A DNA stretch of 64,000 nucleotides from Actinomyces oris. GTDB lineage: Bacteria > Actinomycetota > Actinomycetes > Actinomycetales > Actinomycetaceae. This document shows, in pieces, positions 9,701-18,420 of this stretch (positions within the stretch are counted from its first letter, which is position 1; each line of letters opens with the position of its first letter). Below the pieces are notes generated by a model. That model did no database searches, was not told the origin of the DNA, and worked only from the letters and a program-made list of their open reading frames with translations. The translations under genes and the position numbers were made by a program. The DNA is taken from assembly GCF_006546825.1 (NCBI RefSeq), contig NZ_VICC01000004.1, forward strand, positions 433,629 to 497,628, in the 5' to 3' direction.

Positions 9701-10795
9701 AGAGGCGGCCGTCGAGCGCTGGAGCGCAGGAGCCGGAAGGATGCTGACGCGGCCTCCTCCTTGGCCACAGACCCGACGGTGAGGCGGAAGCGATCGCGCC
9801 GCCTCAAGGCGGCCTTCACGACCGCGGCCTGCCTCGTCCTGCTCGCCCCGGTGGTGGTCGGTGGCATCTGGTCCTACCAGGCTCACCGCGCCAGTAACCC
9901 GCGGGTCCTGGCGCTGCACTCCACGCCCCAGCAGATCCCGCTCATCGCTGAGCAGTTCCAGGGCTCGGAGGCGGCCGGACGAGTTCTCAGACTCACTTCC
10001 ACGACGCAGGGGCTCCAGGCCACCATCTGGCGCGGGCCCGGCACCCAGATCAGCGACGTCCTGCCCGGAGCGGTCAACGTCGAGGCGCGCACCCGTGCCG
10101 CCGCGGCACTGGCCGACCCCGGGCTCAAGCCCGGCAAGGACGCTCAGAGGGCCAGGCCCAACAGCGGAGCCTCAGGTCAGGCACTCGTCCTGGACGACCC
10201 CGCCGACGTCGAGCTCGCCCAGATCGTCACCCGCGCCACCGCCGGACAGGACAAGGGAGCCGCCGACGCCCTGGCGGCCCACGGCATCGCCGTCGTCGTG
10301 CTCGATCATCAGGAGGGCGACGCCGTCACCGCCGAGGCCCGCGTGGGCCTGGCCTCAACGCCGGGACTGGAGCAGCTCGCCCAGACCGCCTCGGGCAACT
10401 CCTGGAGGGTCACGTCCTCGGCTCACCCCGACTCGGCCCGCCTGAGCCTCCTGGACGCCGGAGGTGTGGTCACCCCGGTCGCCTCCACCGGTACCGGCTC
10501 AGGGACCCGCACCGAGATCCCCGCCGGAGCCGGCCCCCGCACCCTCGTCATGGTGGAGCGCTCCGACGCCGGCTGGAGCGCCACCCTCGATGGCCGGCGC
10601 CTTGAGGCCACCACGGTTCGCGCCCAGGACGGCAGCTGGAAGCAGGGCTTCACCGTCGGCTCTGAAGGCGGGGAGCTGGTGGTCACCCACACCCGCAGGT
10701 CCACGGCCGCCGCGACCTACACGATCTGGGCCGTCTGGGCCCTGACCCTGGTGGCGGCACTGCCCCTGCGACGCGGAAAGGAGATGGCCTCATGA
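6746..10795 (+). CDS. Giant family 2 glycosyltransferase membrane protein
   Basis: A 1349-residue protein with an N-terminal GT2 domain (about residues 10-260) containing the Asp-rich WFWLLHDDSAP motif with D186-D187, and a VIVEPTAVIRHRR segment typical of rhamnosyl/galactofuranosyl GT2 enzymes. Hydrophobic segments begin around 365-390 and 490-510, followed by many from about 540 to 1050. These are interrupted by an Asp/Glu-rich linker (about 690-755). Residues about 1060-1320 look extracytoplasmic and a last helix lies near 1325-1343. The ATG at 6746 overlaps the whiB stop; an upstream extension would run antiphase through whiB. Its own TGA overlaps the start of the DUF5719 gene. A role in cell-envelope glycan assembly is likely; donor and acceptor are unknown. 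Confidence 0.85.
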   Translation: MTPAGSTQGASRVGALAVVVSAGASPFLAQTLSAITSQTCAPDVVLVVDVASRANGLGDGTPIEELVQRSGLDAVTAVRVVRAKEAKNFGDAVSRGLTAYAGLVAAGNRKRRSSEALDGAEGSDADTTSSGPRTSVRDLLLSGSGPITGPTGALSPITAYEQRLVAPTEATPEMPEHQVWFWLLHDDSAPAEDCLERLLTAATNARSVGIVGPKQVGWDNPELLLEVGLRATASARRANDIVPGEVDQGQHDDRSDVLAVGTAGALIDRAVWEEIGGIAPWLGPFGDGLELSRAARLAGYRVIVEPTAVIRHRRASYQGLRRPASVSHSSDALPRTDAEAIEVALPEPDPERSFRARRSAQLINWAAFSTRPIGLLLTWFVILGLMRFVWRLASKAPGLARDELGAALAVAGRGRRVRAARRRLAQHTKVPASALGRLYATAAEIRGVRRDRSRQERERRARAAAPSELELRELAALARSRRRTLSAVMVLVLALSTYGLSRLLLTRSITGGALPLFSGGWRQMWDSAWSTWIATADGYPGGVTPLLGILALPAALGRLVGLETSALISALVLLAVPLAALGAWFAAGTMTRKVVLRAWAALVWALSPSLLLALGQGRLGALLVHLVLPWALLALARAVGADRRDLVLSGLVGAHLLTDEERAELDRFSTEKVTDLAHLDEEAQAESKAEDTEDTDDAAATEDAVHAVDVEGDTAGDAEPAQDGEADTTPAREDASDDEDHDRGEDEAETGPAVRAPAAREPEVDLPPTEKYGYGSATAAAVAGLLLSVVVAAIPATAAVLAVIILLLSVTTRRGFKLVLTLVPMLVTAAPAWWGAWLLGHRAGWAEGVRLLLTDIGLPVSAPAPSSLDLLVGSPMDLDALVSSGALSVLLRVLLALVPVLGVVGLFVSRRVRVARTGILLALGGLILAGLCLRTPTGLGPDVAGSGLAPVNGWSGAGLSLALSGFLAAALTAGETIWDLLGQRSRGGRRALERRSRKDADAASSLATDPTVRRKRSRRLKAAFTTAACLVLLAPVVVGGIWSYQAHRASNPRVLALHSTPQQIPLIAEQFQGSEAAGRVLRLTSTTQGLQATIWRGPGTQISDVLPGAVNVEARTRAAAALADPGLKPGKDAQRARPNSGASGQALVLDDPADVELAQIVTRATAGQDKGAADALAAHGIAVVVLDHQEGDAVTAEARVGLASTPGLEQLAQTASGNSWRVTSSAHPDSARLSLLDAGGVVTPVASTGTGSGTRTEIPAGAGPRTLVMVERSDAGWSATLDGRRLEATTVRAQDGSWKQGFTVGSEGGELVVTHTRRSTAAATYTIWAVWALTLVAALPLRRGKEMAS

Positions 10796-12747
10796 CGCAG
10801 CCCCGTCAGGACGACGCCGACAGCCAGCAGGAGTCGGAGGAGAAGGCCGAGACCCAGCCCCCGCAGCACAGGTCGACCAGGCCGGACCCGCAGCAGGCCG
10901 ACGACGAGACCGCCTCCGCGGAGAAGACCGACGACGAGACCGCGGATGAGATCGCGGACGAGGCGGTGAACAAGGAGGCGGACACGCAGGCGGAGGAAGG
11001 CGATGACAGCCCCGCCGGCCAGGACCAGGACTCAGGCAGCACCCCCACCGACGAGGCCACTGACGACGCCCCCCGTAGTGATGCCGAGGATGCTGCCGAC
11101 ACCGATGCCGAGGCGTCGGATGCCACCGATGCCGAGACGGTGGATGAGACTGACACTCCCTCCACCAGCCCCTCCACGAAGCGGCGGAGGAGCCCCGCCA
11201 GCACCAGGCGGCACCGCCGGTCACTGGGGCAGACGGTCTCCCGCGGCGTCGGTGTCCTGACTTCCCTCGCGCTGGCCGCAGCCGTCGGAGGCGTCACCTG
11301 GTGGGGGTACACCGCACCGACCACACCGACCCCGCAGCTGCAGGCCCTGAGCCTGGCCCAGCCCGGAGGCACCACCACCTACGTCTGCCCGCACGCGCCC
11401 ACCAATACATTGCGGGGCACCGACGTGGGCGCCATGGAGTCCTCCACCGCCATCGTCCCGGCCAAGGGAGACGGGGCCGCCAAGTCGGCCACCTATGCCG
11501 GTTGGAGCATCCCCACCGACACGGCCACCTCCATGAGTACCGCCGAGGGCGGCATCCTCACTCTCGCGCCCGCGGACGGCCGGGTGGCCAACGCCGTCGG
11601 GGCGGTGACGACTCTGACCAAGAGCGGTGACTTGCGGGGGCTCACCGCCGCCCCCTGCACCCAGCCGTCCGCCATGTCCTGGATCGTGGGCGGCTCCATC
11701 GCGGCGGGCTCCTCGGCCGAGCTGCGACTGGTCAACCCCGGCGTCACCCCCGCCACCGCGAAGGTCACCCTCTACGGTTCCATCGGCCGGCTCAGCCTGC
11801 CCAGCAACGGGGAGATCACCGTGCCGGCGGGCGGCTCCTCCTCCCTGGCCCTGGAGACGAAGGGCAGCCAGGACCCGCGCATCGCCGTATCCGTCGAGGC
11901 CGACGGCGGCTCCGTGGTGCCCACCCTCGTCACCGAGTCCCTCGACGGGGAGACCCCCGCCGGCACCGACGTCATCACCCCGGGAGCCGCCCCGGCCACC
12001 GACCTCGTGATCCCCGGCGTGGAGATCACCGAGCCGGCCACACAGGGTGAGGTGCCCGACGCCAAGACCGGTGCGGACTCCTCCGACACCCCGGCCGTGC
12101 GCATCGTCAACCCCGGTGCCGCCCCGGCGACCGTGTCGGTGACCATGCTCGGCAAGGACGGTGCCCGCCCGCTGAGCGGGGCGCAGTCCGTGACCATCGA
12201 CGCCGGCTCCGTCTTCGACATCCAGCTGGCCGGCGTGCCCGCGGGCACCTACGGGGTGCAGGTCACCTCGAACACACCGGTGGGAGCCGCTGTCCGCATG
12301 GTGCGCAGCGGCGGCGAGTACCCCGCGCGCTCCAAGGCCCTCGTCCACGACCAGGCCTGGGCGCAGGCCGCGCTGCCCGGTGCCGCGGACTCCGGCCTGC
12401 TGGCGGTGCCGCGCGCGGCCTCCCTGAGCTCGGCGGTCACCGTGGCCAACAGCGGTGAGACCACCTCGGTGACCCTGTCCTCCCTCGACGGCTCCTGGAA
12501 GCAGGACGTCAAGGTCGCCAAGGGCAGTTCCAGCGTCGTCGAGGTGCCGGCCAAGGTCTCCGCCGTCCGCCTGAACGCGGCCGGTCGGAAGGGCTCATCG
12601 GGGACCTCGCACACCCCCAGTGGCCTGGCCGCCGCAACCATCGTGACCGCGCAGGCCGGTGGGGACCTGGCCGGCACGCTCATCTCCACCGTGCCGGCTC
12701 AGCCCGACGCCACCGTTCAGGCCCAGCGCCGCATCCTGCTGGACTGA
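10792..12747 (+). CDS. DUF5719-type membrane-anchored surface protein
   Basis: A 651-residue protein whose first ~140 residues are very rich in Asp, Glu, Ala and Thr, probably a disordered cytoplasmic segment, with a Lys/Arg-rich stretch just before one transmembrane helix (about 150-172). The remainder is extracytoplasmic: repeated beta-rich modules with phrases such as ELRLVNPGVTPATAKV and AVRIVNPGAAPATVSV suggest at least two related Ig-like units. The start ATGA overlaps the glycosyltransferase stop. Actinobacterial DUF5719 proteins regularly follow this GT2 gene, so the pair probably forms one membrane complex. The biochemical role is not known. Confidence 0.8.
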   Translation: MTQPRQDDADSQQESEEKAETQPPQHRSTRPDPQQADDETASAEKTDDETADEIADEAVNKEADTQAEEGDDSPAGQDQDSGSTPTDEATDDAPRSDAEDAADTDAEASDATDAETVDETDTPSTSPSTKRRRSPASTRRHRRSLGQTVSRGVGVLTSLALAAAVGGVTWWGYTAPTTPTPQLQALSLAQPGGTTTYVCPHAPTNTLRGTDVGAMESSTAIVPAKGDGAAKSATYAGWSIPTDTATSMSTAEGGILTLAPADGRVANAVGAVTTLTKSGDLRGLTAAPCTQPSAMSWIVGGSIAAGSSAELRLVNPGVTPATAKVTLYGSIGRLSLPSNGEITVPAGGSSSLALETKGSQDPRIAVSVEADGGSVVPTLVTESLDGETPAGTDVITPGAAPATDLVIPGVEITEPATQGEVPDAKTGADSSDTPAVRIVNPGAAPATVSVTMLGKDGARPLSGAQSVTIDAGSVFDIQLAGVPAGTYGVQVTSNTPVGAAVRMVRSGGEYPARSKALVHDQAWAQAALPGAADSGLLAVPRAASLSSAVTVANSGETTSVTLSSLDGSWKQDVKVAKGSSSVVEVPAKVSAVRLNAAGRKGSSGTSHTPSGLAAATIVTAQAGGDLAGTLISTVPAQPDATVQAQRRILLD

Positions 12748-12777
12748 CGACACCGGGCCCCGGGCGGGAGGTCCGTC

Positions 12778-13254
12778 TCACAGGGCCGAGCCGGGATCGA
12801 TCTCCTCGGGGCGGCGCCCCAGCATGAGGGCCACCTGCTCGACGACGACACGGTGCACCAGGTCGGCCAGCTCGGCATCGTTCGTGGCCCGGGAGGCCAC
12901 CGGTCGGCGGTAGATGACGACGCGCGCCGGCAGTCCCGCACGGGGCTCAGCGGTGAAGCCGCGTCCCAGCACCACCGAGCGCTCCCAGGGCGCCGGATCC
13001 GAGGGCGGGACCTCCTCGACGGCGAACTGGATCTGATCCACCGACGGCCAGCGTCTGGCCAGGTTCTGGGCCGCGTCCACGACGAGCTCGTCGAAGCGCT
13101 CGGCGCGAGTGCGCCAGGCCGGCAGATGCGGCGGCAGGAGTGGACCGCGCAGCCCCCGGCCGTGGCGGTCACGACGACTGCTCGGGCGGCGCCCCGGTGC
13201 CGCGGCGGAGCGCGGGGGGATCCGCCCGGGCGAGAAGGGGAACAGGTCGGTCAC
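12778..13254 (-). CDS. Metallopeptidase-family (zincin-like) protein lacking HExxH
   Basis: A 158-residue member of the small zincin-like family linked to DUF3499 in actinobacteria (Rv3259 neighbourhood). The N-terminus has RRDRHGRGLRGPLLPP and RTRAERFDELV, and the middle has ARVVIYRRP, all family-typical. The position where active members carry HExAHH reads VVVEQVALMLGRRPEEID instead, so both zinc His residues and the catalytic HE pair are missing. The product is therefore probably not a peptidase. The GTG at 13254 is chosen because the conserved N-terminus begins soon after; the long open frame further upstream runs antisense through the DUF3499 gene. Confidence 0.75.
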   Translation of the reverse strand: MTDLFPFSPGRIPPRSAAAPGRRPSSRRDRHGRGLRGPLLPPHLPAWRTRAERFDELVVDAAQNLARRWPSVDQIQFAVEEVPPSDPAPWERSVVLGRGFTAEPRAGLPARVVIYRRPVASRATNDAELADLVHRVVVEQVALMLGRRPEEIDPGSAL

Positions 13255-13314
13255 ATCGGCCAGCCTAAGCGGCGTGTGGATGACCGGCGGGCAACGGCAC
13301 GGTAACCTGCGAGC

Positions 13315-13749
13315 GTGAGAAGAGTCCGACACTGCCGCAAGCCCGGCTGCGAGCGCCCAGCCGTGGCCACCCTGACTTCCGTCTACGCGGACTCCACCAT
13401 CGTGCTGGGGCCACTGGCCACCGAGGCCCAGCCCGAGGCCTACGACCTGTGCGACAAGCACGTCTCCTCCTTCACGGCCCCCCGCGGCTGGCAGATCATC
13501 CGCCTGGCCACCGAGTTCGAGCCGGCTCCCCCCAGTGAGGACGACCTCCTGGCCCTGGCCGACGCCGTGCGCGAGGCCTCCCGCGCCCCACGCCCGGTCG
13601 CCTCGCCGGCCGAGCACCGACCCCGCCCCGGCGGGATCATGCCGGCCTCCCTGACGGCCCCGCTGCCGCCCCCGCCGGAGATCGCCGAGGACGAGATCCT
13701 GCGGCGCGGGCACCTGCGGGTCCTGCGCGGACAGAAGGGGGACGCATGA
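13315..13749 (+). CDS. DUF3499 family protein
   Basis: A 144-residue actinobacterial protein with an N-terminal metal-binding look: HCRKPGCERPA, then YDLCDKH and PRGWQIIRL, the Cys/His pattern that defines DUF3499. The C-terminal half is Pro/Ala-rich and probably flexible. It starts with GTG, is divergent from the metallopeptidase-family gene (60 bp apart), and its stop overlaps the next ATG. The function is unknown. The conserved pairing with the zincin-like gene, whiB2 and manA suggests a common cell-envelope or division role. Confidence 0.85.
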   Translation: MRRVRHCRKPGCERPAVATLTSVYADSTIVLGPLATEAQPEAYDLCDKHVSSFTAPRGWQIIRLATEFEPAPPSEDDLLALADAVREASRAPRPVASPAEHRPRPGGIMPASLTAPLPPPPEIAEDEILRRGHLRVLRGQKGDA

Positions 13750-13985
13750 GCCGGTCGGACGTTCCCGTGCCTGAGCAGCGAGCGGTCCTCCCCTCCGGAC
13801 TGAGGTCCGCCCTGCGCTGCCCGCTCAGCGGCGAGGAGCTCGTTGACGGCCTCGACGAGGCCGGTCGCCCCGCACTCGTCTCCCGGGGCACGGGCCTGGC
13901 CTATCCGGTGCGCGACGGCGTTCCGATCCTCCTGGTTCACGAGGCATCACGCGTGCCCGCTCCCGGTCCCGACCCTCAGGGCTGA
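13746..13985 (+). CDS. Trm112-like small protein
   Basis: A 79-residue protein with the Trm112/UPF0434 pattern: LRCPLSGEEL near the N-terminus, then LVSRGTGLAYPVRDGVPILL. Bacterial members usually accompany phosphomannomutase and manA genes in actinobacteria and may be metal-binding accessory factors; here only one Cys of the usual CPxC pair is present. The ATG overlaps the DUF3499 stop by 4 bp, indicating an operon. Confidence 0.8.
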   Translation: MSRSDVPVPEQRAVLPSGLRSALRCPLSGEELVDGLDEAGRPALVSRGTGLAYPVRDGVPILLVHEASRVPAPGPDPQG

Positions 13986-14005
13986 GGCGCCGCGCCCCCG
14001 CTGCG

Positions 14006-14040
14006 ACCCGGGTGGCCCGTCGTGGGGCCGAGCCCGGGGT
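14006..14040. terminator. GC-rich hairpin between convergent Trm112-like and RDD genes
   Basis: ACCCGGG at 14006-14012 can pair with the CCCGGGGT end at 14033-14040, and GGCCC with GGGGCC further in, giving an interrupted stem. No U-tract is present. The location between convergent genes supports transcription termination in both directions. Confidence 0.35.
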
Positions 14041-14043
14041 GGT

Positions 14044-14925
14044 TCAACGCCGTCGGGTCTCTCCGCCCACCCCATAGGGCGGGCGGGCCATGTCCCGCAG
14101 CACGTCCTCCTCCAGCCGGCGGTCGCGGCTCTCCAGCACCAGCTCACGGTTACGGCGCTCGGTGAGAACCGCGGCAAGGAACCGTTCGGGGTGCGTGCCG
14201 GCGGGAGGCGGGGGAGAGACGTATCCCTGGACCTGAGAAGCCAGCTCGAGTCCCAGCTGGTGGCGGGAGGAGGGCACGGGGGAGGAGGCGCGCTGCAGGA
14301 AGGTGCGCGCCGTCAGGCTCAGGTTCCCGGGCAGGGCGCGCAGGTCCGTGCCCGCCGCCCACTGAGCCAGCTCGGGGGGCATCAGCAGCGGTGGCGCCAT
14401 GTGGGAGCGGTGATGCTCTCGAACCACGTAGGTGCCGGCCAGCATGTCCCCGAACCGCTTCCCCCGCTTGGAGACGATGCTGGCGCACAGGGCCGGTACG
14501 GCCCAGGTGCCCCAGATCTCGACGACGGCCAGCAGCGTGCGCACCAGGCAGTGGCGCAGCCTGACGGTACCGCCGTCGTCGCGCACCACCCGGGCCCCGG
14601 TCACCATGCGGCCCAGGCTCCGGCCCCCGCTGAGGAGCTCGACGAGCAGAGGGATGACGACCATCCAGGCGAGGAGGGCCAGGGACAGCATCGCCCGGGT
14701 CAACGCGAGATTCTCTTGGAACTCCGAGCCCGTGGAGATGGCCAGCACCAGCACCACGACCACGGACAGTCCTGCCCCCAGGGCATAGACGGCGTAGTCG
14801 ATGAGTCCCGAGGTGATGCGATTGGCGACCGTCGCCGGGGTGATCTCCAGGGCGACCGCCTCCCCGGTGATGAGCAGCTCGGGCTCGATCATCCGCTCGG
14901 AGGATGTAGGGGATGCGGCAGTCAT
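14044..14925 (-). CDS. RDD family membrane protein
   Basis: A 293-residue protein with the RDD-domain layout: N-terminal TGEAVALEITPATVANRITSGLIDY (R and D of RDD), hydrophobic helices near 45-65 and 80-100, then GRSLGRMVTGARVVRDDGG and a third hydrophobic stretch before KRGKRFGDMLAGTYVV. The C-terminal ~110 residues are polar and charged, predicted cytoplasmic. RDD proteins have been linked to transport or stress resistance; the substrate is unknown. It is divergent from the SpoIIM-like gene with only 14 bp between start codons. Confidence 0.87.
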   Translation of the reverse strand: MTAASPTSSERMIEPELLITGEAVALEITPATVANRITSGLIDYAVYALGAGLSVVVVLVLAISTGSEFQENLALTRAMLSLALLAWMVVIPLLVELLSGGRSLGRMVTGARVVRDDGGTVRLRHCLVRTLLAVVEIWGTWAVPALCASIVSKRGKRFGDMLAGTYVVREHHRSHMAPPLLMPPELAQWAAGTDLRALPGNLSLTARTFLQRASSPVPSSRHQLGLELASQVQGYVSPPPPAGTHPERFLAAVLTERRNRELVLESRDRRLEEDVLRDMARPPYGVGGETRRR

Positions 14926-14939
14926 GACAGACTCCTTGC

Positions 14940-15935
14940 GTGGATCTTGATGCTTTCTCCGCGGCGCACCGCGATCAGTGGGAACGTCTCGATGTGCTCG
15001 TGGGGCGCGGCCACCTCAGCGGGGCTGAGACCGATGAGCTCGTGGCTCTCTACCGCACCTGCGCCCGTCATCTGTCGCGGGTGCGCTCGGCCGCGCCGGA
15101 TCCGCAGCTCATCGCCGAGCTGTCCTCCCGAGTGGCCGCGGCTCGCGGCCGCCTGACCGGAACACGGGAGGTGAGGAGCCGTTCGGTGCGCCGCTTTGTT
15201 CTCCAGTCCGTGCCGGCGGCCCTGTACCGCATCCGGTGGTGGACCTGCGGGGTCATGGTTGCCGAGATCGCCCTGGCGCTGGTGGTGGGGGCGTGGACCC
15301 TGCGCAGTCCGGAGGCCATGGCCGCTCTGGGCACCCCCGAGAAGCTGGACACCTACGCCCATGAGGCCTTCGAGTCCTACTACTCCACGTACTCCGCCCC
15401 CGACTTCGCCGCTGCGGTGTGGACGAATAACGCCCGTATCGCAGCGATCTGCGTGGCCGGAGGGATCACGGGGTTCCTGCCGCTCTACATGCTGTACCAG
15501 AACGCCGTCGGCGTGGGACAGGCCGGGGCGATCATGGCCGACCACGACATGCTCGGCGTGTTCCTCTCGCTCATCTCGCCGCACGGCCTGCTGGAGCTGA
15601 CCTGCATCTTCGTCGCCGGCGCGGCCGGACTCAAGCTCTTCTGGACCATGCTGGTCCCCGGCCGGCGCAGCCGCACGGCCGCGCTGGCCGCCGAGGGACG
15701 GGCCCTCATCACGGTGGCCGTGGGCCTGACCGCAGCCCTGGCGGTCGCCGGACTCATCGAGGCCTTCGTGACTCCGGCCCCCATCCCCTGGTTGGTCAAG
15801 ATCGCCATCGGAGCCGGTGCGTTGGCACTGCTGTGGGCATACACCCTCATTCTGGGCCGCTCCGCCGTCGCCGCAGGGTCCACGGGTGACCTCGAGGAGG
15901 ATGAGGCCGGCTACGTCCAGCCCGAGGCCGGCTGA
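14940..15935 (+). CDS. SpoIIM (stage II sporulation protein M)-like membrane protein
   Basis: A 331-residue polytopic protein. The N-terminal ~85 residues (DLDAFSAAHRDQWERLDVLV) are soluble and family-typical. About six hydrophobic segments follow, with ISPHGLLELTCIFVAGAAGL, the PHGxxE signature of SpoIIM. The organism is a non-sporulating actinobacterium by context, and such homologues travel with RDD, MoxR and DUF58 genes in actinobacteria, as here. It starts with GTG at 14940. It is likely part of a membrane complex whose function is not established. Confidence 0.88.
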   Translation: MDLDAFSAAHRDQWERLDVLVGRGHLSGAETDELVALYRTCARHLSRVRSAAPDPQLIAELSSRVAAARGRLTGTREVRSRSVRRFVLQSVPAALYRIRWWTCGVMVAEIALALVVGAWTLRSPEAMAALGTPEKLDTYAHEAFESYYSTYSAPDFAAAVWTNNARIAAICVAGGITGFLPLYMLYQNAVGVGQAGAIMADHDMLGVFLSLISPHGLLELTCIFVAGAAGLKLFWTMLVPGRRSRTAALAAEGRALITVAVGLTAALAVAGLIEAFVTPAPIPWLVKIAIGAGALALLWAYTLILGRSAVAAGSTGDLEEDEAGYVQPEAG

Positions 15936-15958
15936 ACCGGGCGTCGTCGCAGTGCGCC

Positions 15959-17251
15959 TCATAGACGCCCCGCGGCCTTGAGGTCCAGGTAGCAGTCGGC
16001 CAGTGCCGGAGCAAGCCCCTGGTCGGGTGCCTCCACGACCTCCACCCCGCCGCGACTCAGGCGGCGGCGCACGGCGTGCATCTCCACCAGGTCCTTCTCC
16101 GCGGAGGCGGCCACGTACACCGAGTCGGTGTCGTCACGCGTCGACCTGAGCTCCTCCAGCTCGGGGTCCAGGGCCGAGGCGAGAACAACCGTGTGCTCCC
16201 GGGCCAGAGCCGCCAGCGTCCGAATCATCGTCGCGTCCCCGGCGCTGCCGTCCAGGGCGGAGATGACCACCACCAGTGCGCGCTGCGAGAGCGTGGTGCG
16301 CACCAGAGAGGCCACGAGGGTCCAGTCGAGCTCGGTCAGGCGCGGCTCCACATCGGTCAGGTGCTCGGCCAGCTCGGTCATGAGCACCGGTCCGGCGCTG
16401 CCCCGCACCTGTGCGCGCACGGCGTCGTCCATGGCCAGGACGTCGACCCGGTCGCCGGCGCGGGAGGCCAGGGCCGCCAGCAGCAGGGTGGCCTCGATCT
16501 GGGCGTCGAGCCTGGGGGCGTCCCCCAGCCGGGCAGCGGACAGTCGACCCGAGTCGATGATGACGAGAACCCTCCGATCGCGCTCCGGGCGCCAGGTGCG
16601 TACCAGCACCTCGCCCCGGCGGGCAGTGGAGCGCCAGTCGATGGAGCGCACGTCGTCTCCGACGACGTACTCGCGCAGGGAGTCGAACTCGGTCCCCTCC
16701 CCGCGCACCATGACGGCGCTGCGTCCGTCCATCTCCCGCAGCCGGGCCAGGCGCGAGTGCAGGTGGCGGCGCGAGCGGAAGGCCGGCAGGACCCGGACGG
16801 AGGCAGGGACCTCCAATGACGCCTGCCGCCCCGCGATGCCCAGGGGACCCATCACCCTGACAGTCAGTGGCCCCGCCTGACGCTCCCCCCGGCGTCGGGG
16901 CGTGAGCACCGTGGAATGACGACGGCGCTGGGCCGGGGGGAGCGTCATCGCCCCGCGATCGTGGGTCGCCCCGGCGCTGGGGGGCCAGGCATCGCGCAGC
17001 AGGAGGCGGGCCGTGCGCCGACCGGTGTTGGTGAGCGTCAGTGTCGCAGTGATCGACTCGCCCAGCCGCACGCCGTGGCTCACGGAGCGCGAGGCCCGCA
17101 GCACTGCGGGCGAGGGGGCGCTCACCACGTCGATCACGACGAGGACCATGACCACGCCGGCCCAGGCCAGCACGGTGGCCGGGCGCGGCGCGATGAGGAC
17201 CAGGGCGATCCCCGCAAGCATCGCCCATACGGCGCGCATCGTCAGGAACAT
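15959..17251 (-). CDS. DUF58 domain protein (MoxR-associated)
   Basis: A 430-residue protein with two N-terminal hydrophobic segments (about 5-22 and 25-45), an Ig-like region, then the DUF58 core: EFDSLREYVVGDDVRSIDWRSTARRGEVLVRTW, and a von Willebrand A-like C-terminal part (VLVIIDSGR, VVVISALDG). DUF58 proteins work with MoxR AAA+ ATPases, which lie immediately upstream here (65-bp gap, same strand). The partnership is thought to assemble or activate complexes using the MIDAS-like site. It is convergent with the SpoIIM gene, 23 bp apart. Confidence 0.9.
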   Translation of the reverse strand: MFLTMRAVWAMLAGIALVLIAPRPATVLAWAGVVMVLVVIDVVSAPSPAVLRASRSVSHGVRLGESITATLTLTNTGRRTARLLLRDAWPPSAGATHDRGAMTLPPAQRRRHSTVLTPRRRGERQAGPLTVRVMGPLGIAGRQASLEVPASVRVLPAFRSRRHLHSRLARLREMDGRSAVMVRGEGTEFDSLREYVVGDDVRSIDWRSTARRGEVLVRTWRPERDRRVLVIIDSGRLSAARLGDAPRLDAQIEATLLLAALASRAGDRVDVLAMDDAVRAQVRGSAGPVLMTELAEHLTDVEPRLTELDWTLVASLVRTTLSQRALVVVISALDGSAGDATMIRTLAALAREHTVVLASALDPELEELRSTRDDTDSVYVAASAEKDLVEMHAVRRRLSRGGVEVVEAPDQGLAPALADCYLDLKAAGRL

Positions 17252-17316
17252 GCCACTCCTGTCGTGAGTCGGTCAGCTGATCGGTTCTGTGCTCGTGGTC
17301 TTCGGCGGCCGATGCC

Positions 17317-18416
<1,100 letters not shown>

Positions 18417-18420
<4 letters not shown>

